Assembly (NCBI GenBank): GCA_032622095.1 | Contig: CP136061.1 | Span: 64,731,127 to 64,795,126 of the forward strand | Reading direction: 5' to 3' | Length of the DNA stretch: 64,000 nt | From: Siphonodentalium dalli | Taxonomy: Eukaryota > Mollusca > Scaphopoda > Gadilida > Siphonodentaliidae | Shown here: positions 44,977-56,325 of the stretch, one piece after another | How the letters are laid out: each line of letters begins with the position of its first letter | How positions within the stretch are numbered: the stretch's first letter is position 1 | The notes under the pieces: model-generated | Database searches by the model: none | Seen by the model: only the letters and a program-made list of their open reading frames with translations | What the model was told of the DNA's origin: nothing | Position numbers and translations under genes: made by a program

Positions 44977-45790
44977 ACACACCCGAATCCTCGAACTTGG
45001 CTTCAAGTTCGAGAAGCCTATTCCGATCATACTGTGAAACTTGATTGTTATGCTGAGGTGGCTGAAACAGACCCATGTTCACAATTGACTCAAATGGGCC
45101 TACTGATCCGTTGTAGCCTTTAAAGGTAGGGTTGAAAACTTCATCATATTTACAATTCGCTATAGTGAATTGTACACAATTGTTCTCAGGGAGCATTTCA
45201 CCTGGGTCCAATTTAACTAAAGCAAAGAATTGTACGGTGTCCTTTGAAGCAGAAATATCAGTTGGGATAGATCAAGTGGGAACACCAGATGATTCTTTCA
45301 GTTTCAGGTGCGCATACTTGATGAACTTTTGCAATGAATACAAATGCTGACTTGGGGCTCTGATTGTGTCAATTAGAAGTCTGAGCTTGCGTCCAACTCT
45401 TGTGATAACTGGGGGATGAGGCCACTCCTCAAAACTCTCTGATACTGGTCTCAGCTTTCTTTCCACACTCAGCTCAATAAATTATTTATCATTCTCTTCC
45501 AGCTTAGTAGGACAAATTTGGCAAGAGATGTCCGCACCATGTTTGTCACAGTGCCAGAGTCCACAGCCACGGCATATCTTATTTGTAGTACATGCCAGCT
45601 GGAGATGATGAACACATTGCATGGAAACTGATAGTTGTTGTCTATTAGCATATTGAATGTAGAATATTTTATGATAGTGTTCCTGGAAATTATCGAACAG
45701 AAATTTGCTAATCAATTGCCCCAGCATCGACTCCAGAAGAGTAACTTTTGTGATTATTTGGAAAATAGCACAACATGCTTCAAATGACAT
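44977..45790 (-). pseudogene. Gypsy-type pol remnant, upstream part
   Basis: Minus-strand segments precede the RT core. One at 45482-45790 is Cys/His-rich (CRGCGLWHCDKHG and CQICPTKLE). Another at 44980-45211 carries FNPTFKGYNGSVGPFE and VNMGLFQPP, which I recognise from the segment just before RT in this group. Stops separate them. Protease and integrase are not recognisable. The whole remnant runs 45790 to 42121 and is inactive. Confidence 0.55.
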
Positions 45791-45959
45791 AACTATTTCT
45801 TATTTGGTCAATGTACAATGTAAGCAGTGTAACTCTATATGAAAATAAAATAACCTATTAAGTATGACATAGTAGTGGCGCAAGACAAAACAGTCATTCA
45901 AGTTTTGCTTATACTTAAAATTAGCCAACCAAGTATATATAATAAACAATCTATTTCTA

Positions 45960-46320
45960 GAAGTCTTTCTTATTCATCCCGAATGGTTGAAGCGTTCTCA
46001 GTCGGTACATCCAGTTGATCTCCGCTGATTTCCTCTTCATTTTTGAGGAATATGTCTCTGGGTCAGTTTTCAGGACATATATAACTTGGTATTTTAAGTT
46101 GACTGGGTGTTTTGTTATGTGGAAGTGGTCAGCTACTGTGGTGTCCTTTCATGAAGGCCCCACAAACCTGTAATTGGTTAGGGATCCTAGGGTCAACCAA
46201 GTATATACCTTTGTGAGGGCAGACAGATGGGTGCATGGAGGACCGGCAACATATATACCCACCATGTCCTTCGGTCATGGGGGTATATTTATGCTGATAT
46301 AAATAGCATATCATATTTCA
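45960..46320 (-). pseudogene. Penelope-like element endonuclease remnant
   Basis: On the minus strand there is a short frame resembling the end of a GIY-YIG endonuclease. An HFHITKHP-like His segment is followed about 40 residues later by SAEINWMYRLRTLQPFGMN, which has the W-x-x-(x)-L-x-T-L-x-P-x-G-(L/M)-N pattern typical of Penelope-like elements and some tyrosine-recombinase retroelements. Frames are interrupted. The reverse transcriptase is not present. Confidence 0.5.
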
Positions 46321-46447
46321 ACAAAGCCTCAAGTCTGACTTTATACTGGCTTCAATATTTCTTAACAAAATATTAAATATTAAATAGTACACAAAAACAA
46401 GATTATGCACTACCTGGTTGATTTAAGAGCTAAACGGACTCTGTTTC

Positions 46448-46552
46448 ATTGGGTATTCAGGGAATTGAGCATGAAAACAGTTTGTGAATGAGCCGGCTTG
46501 CCAGTGAGTTCACAAAGTGTTTTCTTGCGCGAATCCCTGAATATCTAACAAA
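46448..46552. repeat. Imperfect inverted repeat
   Basis: TATTCAGGGAATTGAGCATG and, on the other side, GCGCGAATCCCTGAATAT form imperfect arms. The inner parts (ACAGTTTGTGAA and TTCACAAAGTGT) also pair. It may be a small fold-back element. Confidence 0.5.
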
Positions 46553-46858
46553 ACGGGGTACGTCTATCTCTATTATATCCATGAAGAAATTTAAAATAAA
46601 GTCGAAAAGCACTTTTCATCGACATGCTTTGAAGTCAGATATCCTTTTTGCAGTCATCAAATCTATGGATACATTCCATGTGGTTTAGAATGCCTGTTTC
46701 AGCAAAAAATATTCTACTTAAATTACTACAAACAATACAATGTATACAAATATACTTCAAATATATTAAAACCCTATCTTCATCATTCTCAAAATAAGGC
46801 TTTGTGAATCAATATGAATGGTAATTTAATCCTTAAATCATCCTTCTACGCTACTCAC

Positions 46859-46972
46859 TGCATAAACTATTTTCTGCTACAGATTGATAGGAGCAGGCAC
46901 ATTCATAAGATTGTCCATTCCATTTACATTCACTATTAGAAACAGAACATTCTGAGTGGCTGCTACAGTATT
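46859..46972 (-). CDS. Probable EGF-like domain exon (46.9 kb)
   Basis: On the minus strand, in a frame other than the longest open one, six cysteines are spaced C-x5-C-x6-C-x8-C-x-C-x10-C (YCSSHSEC, SECKWNGQSYECACSY). This is the EGF-like pattern. A strong donor TGCA|GTGAGT follows directly after the last cysteine codon and leaves phase 1, as in the other exons. The 5' edge is uncertain: a stop lies just upstream in this frame. The nearest AG (GGTAAG|AATAC) has no pyrimidine tract, so the exon may be damaged. It would be the most upstream domain in the series. Confidence 0.5.
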
Positions 46973-47635
46973 CTTACCTATCTGGGCTCCGCTGACAGCT
47001 GTGTGAAGACAAACCTGTAACATAAGAAGTATTAAGAGGACATATATATCTATTCTAGTAATCAATTGAGCTAACAAATGAGTGATAATGTAATCTTAAG
47101 TACATTGTATTCTATCATTTCCAAGCCACCATTTGCAATGAATTGAGTTTTCAGAAAATCTATCCTGACAACGTAAAAGATATCTTTCCTTGGAAACAAG
47201 TACAACGCCAAGGGTGGCAAATACCCCCGAAGCTAAGTTTACAGAGTGGGCAATACTAAATATTTGAATGTGCTCTCACCACACGAAGGAAAACAAAATC
47301 CGATAATTAACACCAAGTTACAAAGTGGTATGTACAGCTGGACAGACTGACTCCTTGAGAGTCTGCGACAGACGGACAGAACGGGGCAAGGATATAATTA
47401 TTGAATCGAAGGCCTTTTAAATTGAAAACTTTGGTAATATGTTATATAAAATGGTTATGTGCTCACGTCCAAAAAATACTGTGTCATATAGGCTTTATAA
47501 TGAATTGTCTCCAGAGTTATTTTTTTGTGGTTTTCAAAATCTGCCATGTTAATTTCAAGTTGAGACCAAATGATTCCTGAGTTAGTTATAAACATGAATA
47601 TAACAAAAGTTCATTGATATGAACTGCTCTTCTGG
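46973..47635. other. No recognised gene
   Basis: AT-rich intron-like DNA with a GACAGACTGA/GACGGACAG run near 47340-47385, similar to the tails of the dispersed repeats. Nothing else. Confidence 0.5.
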
Positions 47636-48381
47636 CAGGGTTTGTGCTGCCACTTGCCAAATTTGCCAATGGCAAAAATAATTCACATTTGGTAAAAAAT
47701 ATTTTCATTTGGCAACTCACTTTCTAATTCCTCAATAAAGTTGAAAAATATCGGTCAATCAATACCATTCATTTTATGAAACTATTACAATAGAATTATA
47801 TTAGTGGTGTTTTATATAGTTTCGGAAAAGTTAACACCTCCATTAACCCTTTCAGTGCTAAGTCCGATTTTTGTATCAACCCATATTTCCTTGATCATTT
47901 TTCAAATTTATTGATTATAATAATGTGATACATTGATGGAAAGAGCTCTTAGAGCTCTTTCCATCAATGTATCACATTATTATAATCAATAAATTTGAAA
48001 AATGATCAAGGAAATATGGGTTGATACAAAAATCGGACTTGGCACTGAAAGGGTTAAGATGCAGTTAATCTATGTGTTTACATAGCTAATCCTCTTGTGA
48101 TGTTCCCTTGTGATGAAGCAACCATTTTATTGTTCGGTGATTGGTTTATTGTTGTAAGATAAACCGCAATAGTGACGCGAGTATAATTGTTAACTAACTG
48201 CTTTCCTATCAATGTCAAACATTGTTCAAACTGTGAGTGTCAAACATAAAACTCAAACAAGGTTGAAGAAAATGATACTATCAGGGATCACATCTGGCAA
48301 ATTCTGATAGAATTTGGCAAAAAATATTTTCATTTGGCAAATAATTGTGCAAAAGTAAATTTCAGTTCAGCGCGGACCCTG
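47636..48381. mobile_element. hAT-type nonautonomous element with nested MITE
   Basis: Ends are CAGGGTTTGTGCTG on the left and CAGGGTCCGCGCTG on the right (reverse complement). A perfect 8-bp duplication TCTTCTGG lies at 47628-47635 and 48382-48389. Inside, subterminal TTTGGCAAAAAATATTTTCA and CATTTGGCAA blocks recur near both ends. No transposase. The insertion at 47847-48053 sits within it. Confidence 0.85.
47847..48053. mobile_element. piggyBac-like palindromic MITE
   Basis: A 207-bp almost perfect palindrome with arms of about 100 bp, starting CCCTTTCAGTGC and flanked by TTAA at 47843-47846 and 48054-48057. The arm identity is nearly complete, so it is either young or maintained by hairpin repair. 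It is nested in the hAT-type element and is therefore younger. Confidence 0.9.
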
Positions 48382-48630
48382 TCTTCTGGAAAAGGCTGTT
48401 TGGCCACACGTCCCCCAAAAAGGTGGCTTTTTTAATATTAGCCTTTTTTGAAACAAGAACATAAAATTTTAGCACAAATCATTTGATCACTTCGCCTCCA
48501 ACTTGAACATCCGTTACCATATCGGCCAAATTACAATTTAAACATATATGGTATTTTCATGTGACTAATCCACATACTAAATTTTAAAGCATAATCAAAC
48601 GATCGGCAGATGTTTAACCCATACTTTGGC

Positions 48631-49097
48631 GATAGCGAATAGCTATTTTTATAAATCCTTACACCATCCTTTTCATGAGTGCAAAAGTTTCAACAATTCA
48701 CACTTTATATAGTGATCCTGTGAAAAATATTTACTTATCATATTGTGTCAACAGGATTAGTGGAGGATGTTAATATTTTTAAGCAAATAAACCAAATGCG
48801 ATAGCAATTAGCTATTTTTATAAATCCTTACACCAACCTTTTCATGAGTGCATAAGTTTCAACAATTCACACTTTATATAGTGATCCTGTGAAAAATATT
48901 TTCTTATCACATTGTGCAGCCCTCATAATTGGCTACGGCAATCGGCAATGCTGAAGCCATTTGCTGAAGCAAACTGGGCCACGATAAAGGGTTGCCGTAG
49001 CAGATTGCCGAAGCCAAACAATCTGAATTAAAAGGGCTGCATTGTGTCAACAGGATTGGTGGAGGATGTTAATATTTTTAAGCAAATAAACCAAATG
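48631..49097. repeat. 169-bp direct duplication, second copy interrupted
   Basis: The unit from GATAGCGAATAGCTATTTTT at 48631 repeats from 48800. The second copy is split by a 123-bp element (48917-49039) and continues to 49097. The first copy gives the empty site (CATATTGTGTCAAC). A related AGATGTTTAACCCATAC block also occurs near 6090. Confidence 0.85.
48917..49039. mobile_element. 123-bp MITE with CAGCCCT ends
   Basis: It starts CAGCCCTCATAATT, ends AATTAAAAGGGCTG, and is flanked by a 7-bp direct repeat CATTGTG (48910-48916 and 49040-49046). The interior contains paired GGCTACGGCAATCGGCAAT / ATTGCCGAAGCC blocks. CAG-type ends suggest hAT, although hAT normally makes 8-bp duplications. Confidence 0.75.
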
Positions 49098-49409
49098 ACC
49101 CTCATTTGCAGGTATGGGGTGTGTTATCATAAACTATGCCAAGAACTATAAACATAATCAATGGAAATATTTGAGTTATCAAATCGGATAGTATGGGGTT
49201 AATCTTACCCAAACAGAAAACAAAACTGGACTTGAGAGTCATCAATCACAGTTTGACATATGATAAACAAACCCTGCCAGCTACCTTAGCATGTAGTATC
49301 TAATGTCCATAGCAATATATAACTCATTTCAATAACACACCTGGTCTGTGTTATGTGTTTTCTTCAAATTCACAGCAGCAAAGAGGTATTAATTACTTGA
49401 ATTATAAAG

Positions 49410-50115
49410 GACAATAACTCTGTTAAAATATATCGGATCAAACCCATATTCGAACTCGATCTGTATTTAGGGGTGATAAATTCATATACAAAGTTTGGTG
49501 TTGATCAGATGAAAAATGTTTTGAGTCATAGCAGCTTGGGTGAATTCTAAGTAAACATAAGAGTGAAAAGGGTTAATAAAACAATACCGAAAACCATAGA
49601 GATGAAGAACATGCTAAGAAAAACCTAGGTAAGAAATATGAGGCAGATCAGAAGAAATATGTTCAACTTATTGCATTGGATAGCATGTGTGTGAAGGGTT
49701 AATTATTTTCTAAACCAATCAACCAATCAATACCAAAAACTATGCAGGTGAGGGGTGTGTCATCATAAACATACATATCAAATATGAACACAATCGGACA
49801 AAAAATACTTCGGTTATAGAATCGGGTTTTTTATTTTTTTATTTTATTTTAGAAAAAAGGGTCATAACTCTTTAAAATAAATCGGATCAAACCCATATTC
49901 GAACTCGATCTGTATTTTGGGCTTTGAACCTCACATACCAAATTTGGTTCTGATTGGATAGAAAATGTTTGAGTTATCGCATTACACGTGAAGTGTCTAC
50001 GGACGGACAGACAGATGGATGGACAGACGGTACGACAGACAGATGGACGGACGAAGGACGAGTGGTCAATCCGGACGTTGACACTATGTGTACCATGCTA
50101 TGGTATGGGTACACA
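49410..50115. repeat. Dispersed repeat with GACA/GACG-type tail
   Basis: Two diverged copies of a CATAACTC...ATCGGATCAAACCCATATTCG block (about 49420 and 49870). The second leads into GGACGGACAGACAGATGG runs (50005-50060) and ends TATGGTATGGGTACACATAA. Same family as 400-680. Confidence 0.7.
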
Positions 50116-52134
50116 TAATAAAACTAGAGGTGGGATGTCCCAATTGGACTAAGGATACCCCCCCCCCCCCCCATGGCTGCCATTGGCGGGAATGTTTTAC
50201 ACACTAAACATATGTTTTGGAGAGGCAAGTCGGACGCACACCTAGATGGACAGACTGACATAATGATTTCAGTAGTTCCCAAATAAAAAAATTCGGGGTA
50301 CAATAAGGCAAACAAAATTGCCCAAACAGCCTCTGTGCCAAATATTTTTTTTAATTGACCTGAAATGTAGGAATACAAGCTCAAACAAAATTCTGTATGT
50401 TGTGAACATTTTAAGTAGAAAAAGAAAGATAAATCCACAAAAAAAGTCAGATGGACCAGCTGGACGGACCTCATAATCACAGGAGCATAGGTAGGAATAA
50501 AAGCTCGGACAAAGTTGCATTTACGGTAAGACGGACACCCTGATGGACAGACAAGCTGATTCCTATATATCCCCCCATAAATCTTTATGGGGTATAAAAA
50601 GGGGCATGACTCCATCGGAAATGGCAGGACTGGACCCTAAGTTCAAAATCGACCCAAGTTCAAAATTTACCTTTACTTACATTTGATTAATCCACACTCC
50701 AAATTTTATAGCAAATTTGTCAGACAACTTAGATCATATCACCATTCCTTAGAATCCTTACTAGGGCTAGACCCAATATCAGAAATTGCTGTTGAAAATT
50801 TGACCAAATTCACATGATAGAAAAAGTCCAAATTAAGGGATCAGCAGGCCCCAGATTTGCTTTCAGTGCATTGAATTTTCAAAATTTTCATCCGGACCCC
50901 CCACCTACATGTATGGGAAGGGGACACCCCCTCCCATATCAACCCCCATCTCAGGCCTTTGGCCTTCTAAAGGCATATCGTGCTGGGATTTTGATTCTAT
51001 TTACCACTAAAGTTCTGAATCATATCTGATTCTCCCAAAATTGAATGGATTTTAAGGCCTATCTGTAGAGATCATATTCCACCAGCTCAAAACATGGGAG
51101 ATTCTGACATGGAACTTGATAGACATTGAACAAATAATGCAGATAACATATATATAAAGTTAGAAGTTGTTTTCCTTGCACCAGAGAATAATGCTGGGCG
51201 ATTGTTTTGGGCTATAAAATTACCGCCATAATTTGAAAATCACACCACGTAACACCACACCTGGTTACTTATTTAATATTCATGGCAAATGGTTATATTT
51301 TTTGCATTTCCATTTAAATTCATAATTTTCTGACAGAAATATATGGATGGATTAACAGATGATTTATTTATTGTAGAGGACATAACAGATGATAGCCCAA
51401 AAATATCTCAAATTCATGTTCAAACTTGTCTGCGCACATGCCACAGGTTTTCCTTCAACCTGTTGGCCACATGGTCTTTCTCGTCAAAGTCATACTTTTG
51501 ATATGGAAAGTTAAGTTTGTATTTGCGGTTGTACCCTGACACCTTATAATTATTCACTTATCGTTCCCTCATTTTTTTTATGAAATTTAAATAGTTGAAA
51601 CAGTAAAACACAGACAGCAGCTTTCCTTTGATCCGTTGCAGTTTGAGGCATTGGTGACAAGTGATTTGAAATAAAATACACAACTGGACCTGTACACAAC
51701 AACTCTTTTTATATTGAATTACGTTCCCTCTTCTTTTTTTTGGCACCAAAAACGGGTCCGTTTTAAGGTCTCCCCACAGGCCTACAGTTATTAACTAAGA
51801 AATATATTACCTGCATTATTTGTTCAATGTTATAAAGTTCCCCTTCAACATTCAGAACTTCAAAAAGTTCCCAACTTTTGAACAGATAGAACATATATCT
51901 ACAGGTGTTTAGGCAGAATAGAGATTTATGACATGATCTACCTGACAACTATAACTAAATTTATACAGTCAAAAATGGGAACAGACCCATATTCAAACTT
52001 GATCTGAATTTTCATGTATTTGAAATCTATTTTGAGACTATAACTTGAGTAATCATCTGGACAACAGAATAATTAGCAAATTATAAGTCAGAAAGGGGGA
52101 TAAATCCATCAGAAATTGAACATTAATGATAATT
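50116..52134. other. No recognised gene
   Basis: It contains a C-run (50158-50172) and TGGACAGAC-type blocks. The 163-codon minus-strand frame over 50124-50615 lies entirely in this repeat-like DNA and is judged spurious. The remainder is AT-rich and unremarkable. Confidence 0.5.
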
Positions 52135-52290
52135 TGTTTTATAATAATAATAAATAGTTTTTATATAGCGCTTTATCCCATATGGCCCAGAGCGCTTACA
52201 TTCCTACTAGTACCCTGCCCTCTATCACACGTGATATACATACATCTATACACACCACATACCTATAGATATACACATACATCAAAATAA
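52135..52290 (-). mobile_element. 3' tail of L2/CR1-like LINE
   Basis: On the minus strand, after the stop codon, comes non-coding sequence ending in AAGCGCTATATAAAAACTAT and TTATTATTATTATAAAAC. An AGCGCTATATAAA block followed by a short (TTA)n tail is characteristic of the L2/CR1 group. Confidence 0.65.
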
Positions 52291-53897
52291 TTAAACAACA
52301 TCTGAGGTGGCTTCCCCATAGTGAGCACAGAATAATTCAGACTTTAACAAAGTTTTGAATTCGGTCAGAGAGTTTGCAAATCTTGTGTCGTGTCTCAGTG
52401 AGTTCCAAACATTTGGCGCATACGAATCAAATGCTCTATCGCCATAAGTTTTTAAATTTTTTGATGGAATATCCATTAGAGCTTGTGCCTTTGACCTCAG
52501 ATTCGTAGGTGGAACATACATACTTAAAAGTTTATCAAAATATTGAGGCAATACAGGGAGAATACTTGAACTAGATTCTGATTTTTTATAACAGAATGAC
52601 GCACACTTGTAGTCTATGCGTGCACGAATAGGAAGGTAGTGTAGTTCTTGTAGCAATGGTGTTACATGTGAAAATTTTGGTTTGCGGGAAACAATCCTTG
52701 CAGCAACATTAATTACTTTTTGCAATTTATCCAAGTGTTCAGTTGTGATGCCGGCGAGAATGGCATTACAATAGTCTAGTTTCGAAAATACAAATGAAGA
52801 AACAAGGGTCTGTGAGCATGTCTGTGTTAAATATGGCCGTAACTGCGAGATGCGACGAAGTTCCATAAACATGGATTTGCACATTGAGTTGACCCGTAAG
52901 TTCATGGATAGTGTGTTATCCAAAACAACACCTAGAATTTTGACAGACGATGATAACTGAATATCTGAATCATCTATTTTAATATGGTGAACATCAGTGA
53001 GTTTAATGCGGTAATCGGTTCCACATAACATCAACTCCGTTTTTTCCTCGTTTAACTTAAGTTTATTAATTTCCATCCACGATTTTACATCAGATATACA
53101 GTCCTGTATTTGTTTCAAGTTTTCAATTATGTCACAAGGCGGGAAAGAAAGGTACATTTGAATATCGTCAGCATACATGTGGTAACGAACACCATTGGAT
53201 CTAATTACATCACCGAGCGGCTTGACGTACATCGAATATAAAACAGGTCCTAAAACTGAGCCTTGGGGGACTCCGAAGTGAAGCAATTTAGGTTCCGAGA
53301 ACGTGTCGCCAATCTGTACTTTTTGTGTACGATCAGTCAGATACGATTGGAACCAATCGATAACAGTTTCCGATAAACCAAATGTGGAAGAGAGCCGCTT
53401 AATAAGGATGGAATGATCAATTGTGTCGAACGCGGCGGACAAATCCAGACAGGCAACAATTGTTACAATGCCTTCATCTGCTGCATTGAGGAGATCACTT
53501 GTGATGCATATTAAGGCCGTTTCTGTGCTATGATTTTTTCTGTATGCAGACTGGAATGGCTCATTGAGTTCGTTGTTATCCAAGTGATCACGAAGTTGAT
53601 ACAACACGACACGTTCTAACATTTTAGAGATGAATTGCAAGTTTGAAACGGGTCTGTAATTTCTTAAATTGTTCCGGTCCAATCTTGGCTTCTTCAGGAG
53701 TGGTTTAACAATCGCATGCTTAAAAATGTCAGGAGAAACGCCATGTCTTAGAGATGAATTAAATATAGATGTTATTGCTGATGCCAGCACTTCCCTGTGT
53801 TCCCGGATCAACTGAGTTGGCATAGGGTCGCTGGCACAGGATTTCGGTGGCAGTTTTGCGATAAGGGATTTTACTTCCTCTTGTGTATATGTCGATC
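52291..53897 (-). pseudogene. L2/CR1-like LINE reverse transcriptase (5'-truncated)
   Basis: An uninterrupted 510-codon frame from the first Met at 53823. The same frame stays open upstream to about 53897, so the Met is internal. RT motifs, counted from that Met, are NYRPVSNL (55-62), CLDLSAAFDTIDH (about 125-137; Asp 127 catalytic), GVPQGSVLGP (184-193) and YADD (217-220, both catalytic Asp kept). A thumb and C-terminal region follow (CNAILAGI, RIDYKCASFCYK), ending at 52291. The endonuclease domain is missing. Intact for 1.5 kb, this is the youngest-looking LINE in the window, but it cannot move without its 5' half. Confidence 0.9.
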
Positions 53898-54040
53898 ATG
53901 TACCAAATTTCCTAAAGTTATACAGCCAACAAACATTTCGGACAGACAGATAAAACAACTGACAGATACATTTCTGTAGTCCCCTGCATTTTTTTTCAGG
54001 GAACAAATAACCTTAATATTTTTATTTTTTTATTATGGGT

Positions 54041-54100
54041 TAAAGGGGTTCTGTACACCAATTTCAATAAATTCCTGGTTTAATAACAACGATCTAATAT
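54041..54100 (+). mobile_element. Kolobok-like terminal repeat (solo end)
   Basis: TTAA (54040-54043) followed by AGGGGTTCTGTACACCAATT, close to the ends of the element at 27031-29015. I did not find the matching inverted end downstream, so this may be a broken or very diverged copy. Confidence 0.4.
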
Positions 54101-55360
54101 CAATAATATATAAAAAAAAATAAGTAATTTGAGTCAAAGATGTTTGGTTATCTTAAAATCAAAGTTAATAATTTGATAGAAATGTAATTTATGGCTTAAT
54201 TTTTCTGTCTACAAGACAAAATAAAATTAATTAATGGAAAATGGATTGGGCAATGCGTGGCACACATGATCGTGTAAGAAATTATGTTGATAGGGGGCGT
54301 AAACTCAAGCCACTTGCTGACTAGTGATTATACAATAACTTAAATGAGTATATGGGACTTGTGTGCATATAATATATCATTTATTTGATACATTTGCTTG
54401 AAAACAGTACAAATATTACTCAATGACGATAGATCTATTTTCTCATTCCGGCTAATCTGCCATCCGTAACATTACTTCATACTCAACAGACTTTCAAATA
54501 ATGGAAATCTGGTTACCTTATTCTAGGAAGCAGAGAATATAGAAATCAACAATAAAATTTTAGTATGGTATTTTAAGCAGGGAAACAATATTAGCTCATG
54601 TCAACTGGCTTAGTTTATTGGAGCCAGTTGTGGTTAAACAATTTCAGTGGTGTCTACTGGATCAGTAATTTGGAGATATTTCCAGAACATACCAATGTAA
54701 GGAGCCAGAGTACCCAAGATTTTGGTTGCTTCATTCTAGTTCTCCATATCATAGATTTCTCCTTTATTCACTGGTATTAATGTGTACTGCTGCAGCATGC
54801 AGTCAATGAATTTCCAGAATATGATGTTTTTCTCTCTTTAGGTAATCTCTTATTTGTAGAATCTGAAATACAATATTTAAAGCGACCAATAATGTGCAAG
54901 CTTAACTTTAAAAACATTATGTTCTTTATTTTTTTGCATTATGACTCTATGATGATCGATATAAGCTGATAAATTCTATTTAATCATTTATTTGTTTACT
55001 TTATGTGCACATGATTGCATTATCCTGTATGTTGAACAGTAAAGAACATGATTCCATTATCCTGTATATTATTGAACAATAAAGAACATGTGACAATCAA
55101 ACAATAAAGATCATGTAAAAGAATAAATATACAGCTACCAGTGCAGATACTAGTGTTTATATGTCAACAATTACTGGCATTTTGTGTATTGCCATTTTAA
55201 ATCATTTTTATTTTCTTCCTTCACACCTCCAGTACCTCAAATATAAATGTTCCTGTTAATATACCTTGTCATATTTAATAAGGTTGGATTGAGAAGGGAA
55301 AAGATGGTGTTTCTTCTATCTAGCTTGAAAATAATTCTTTGTCATTCTGCCTTATATTTT
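54101..55360. other. No recognised gene
   Basis: AT-rich. Three copies of a GAACA(G/A)TAAAGAACATG-type block lie near 55030-55105. Short frames without domains. Confidence 0.5.
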
Positions 55361-56075
55361 GGTATAGGGAGCATTCAATATTTTGATATAGGGAGCATTC
55401 TATATTTTGATATAGGGAGCATTCTATATTTTGATATAGGGGGCATTCTACATTTTTATATAGGGAGAATTCTATATTTTGATATAGGGAGCATTCTACA
55501 TTTTTATATAGGGAGCATTCTATATTTTGATATAGGGGCATTCTATATTTTGATATAGCGGCATTCTATATTTTGATATAGCGGCATTCTATATTTTGAT
55601 ATAGGGGGCATTCTATATTTTGATATAGGGGGCATTCTATATTTTGATAAAGGGAGCATTCTATATTTTTATATAGGGGCATTCTATATTTTGATATAGG
55701 GGCATTCTATATTTTGGTATAGGGGGCATTCTATGTTTTGATATAGGGGGCATTCTATATTTTGATAAAGGGAGCATTCTATATTTTTATATAGGGGCAT
55801 TCTATATTTTGATATAGGGGGCATTCTATATTTTGATATAGGGAGCATTCTACATTTTTATATAGGGAGCATTCTACATTTTTATATAGGGAGCATTCTA
55901 TATTTTGATATAGGGGGCATTCTATATTTTGATAGAGGGGACATTCTATATTTTTGATATAGGGGCATTCTATATTTTGATATAGGGGACATTCTATATT
56001 TTTGATATAGGGGCATTCTATATTTTGATATAGGGGACATTCTATATTTTGATATAGGGGGGGGGGGGGCATTCT
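55360..56075. repeat. ~25-bp minisatellite, GGCATTCTATATTTTGATATAGG
   Basis: About 28 tandem units of 23-27 bp. Unit variants differ in the number of G (GGG to a run of ten at the end) and in GATATA versus TATATA. Both strands stay open as FDIGSILY-like and YQNIECPL-like repeats because many units are 24 or 27 bp. These frames are not genes. Confidence 0.95.
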
Positions 56076-56325
56076 AGGAGAAAATGTTTTTCATCTTCCT
56101 TTATCCTGTTTGGAGTTCAGGAAATGTTCAGCTAATAAGTTTAACAAACAGCCAATGAATAGGAATCCTGCTCTTCTATTATCTTTTCATCTGCATGTTT
56201 GTCATCTCATATTTCTTGAACACCCCTCCAAATTAGTACCAGACCATTCTTATATATACTTTTATAACTGAATGGGAGAATTAATCCATTTAGTAAAGAA
56301 AGGGTTAACTCATAAATATATAATG

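Noticed and set aside
50124-50615. 163-codon minus-strand frame
   Set aside because: It overlaps GACAGATGG-type dispersed repeat and a homopolymer run, with no domain and biased low-complexity composition.
55247-56072. FDIGSILY- and YQNIECPL-repeat proteins
   Set aside because: Translation of the 25-bp minisatellite; no start context, domain or splice signals.
55360-56075. Possible CRISPR array (regular short repeats)
   Set aside because: There are no unique spacers, the units abut each other, and the context is an animal genome.
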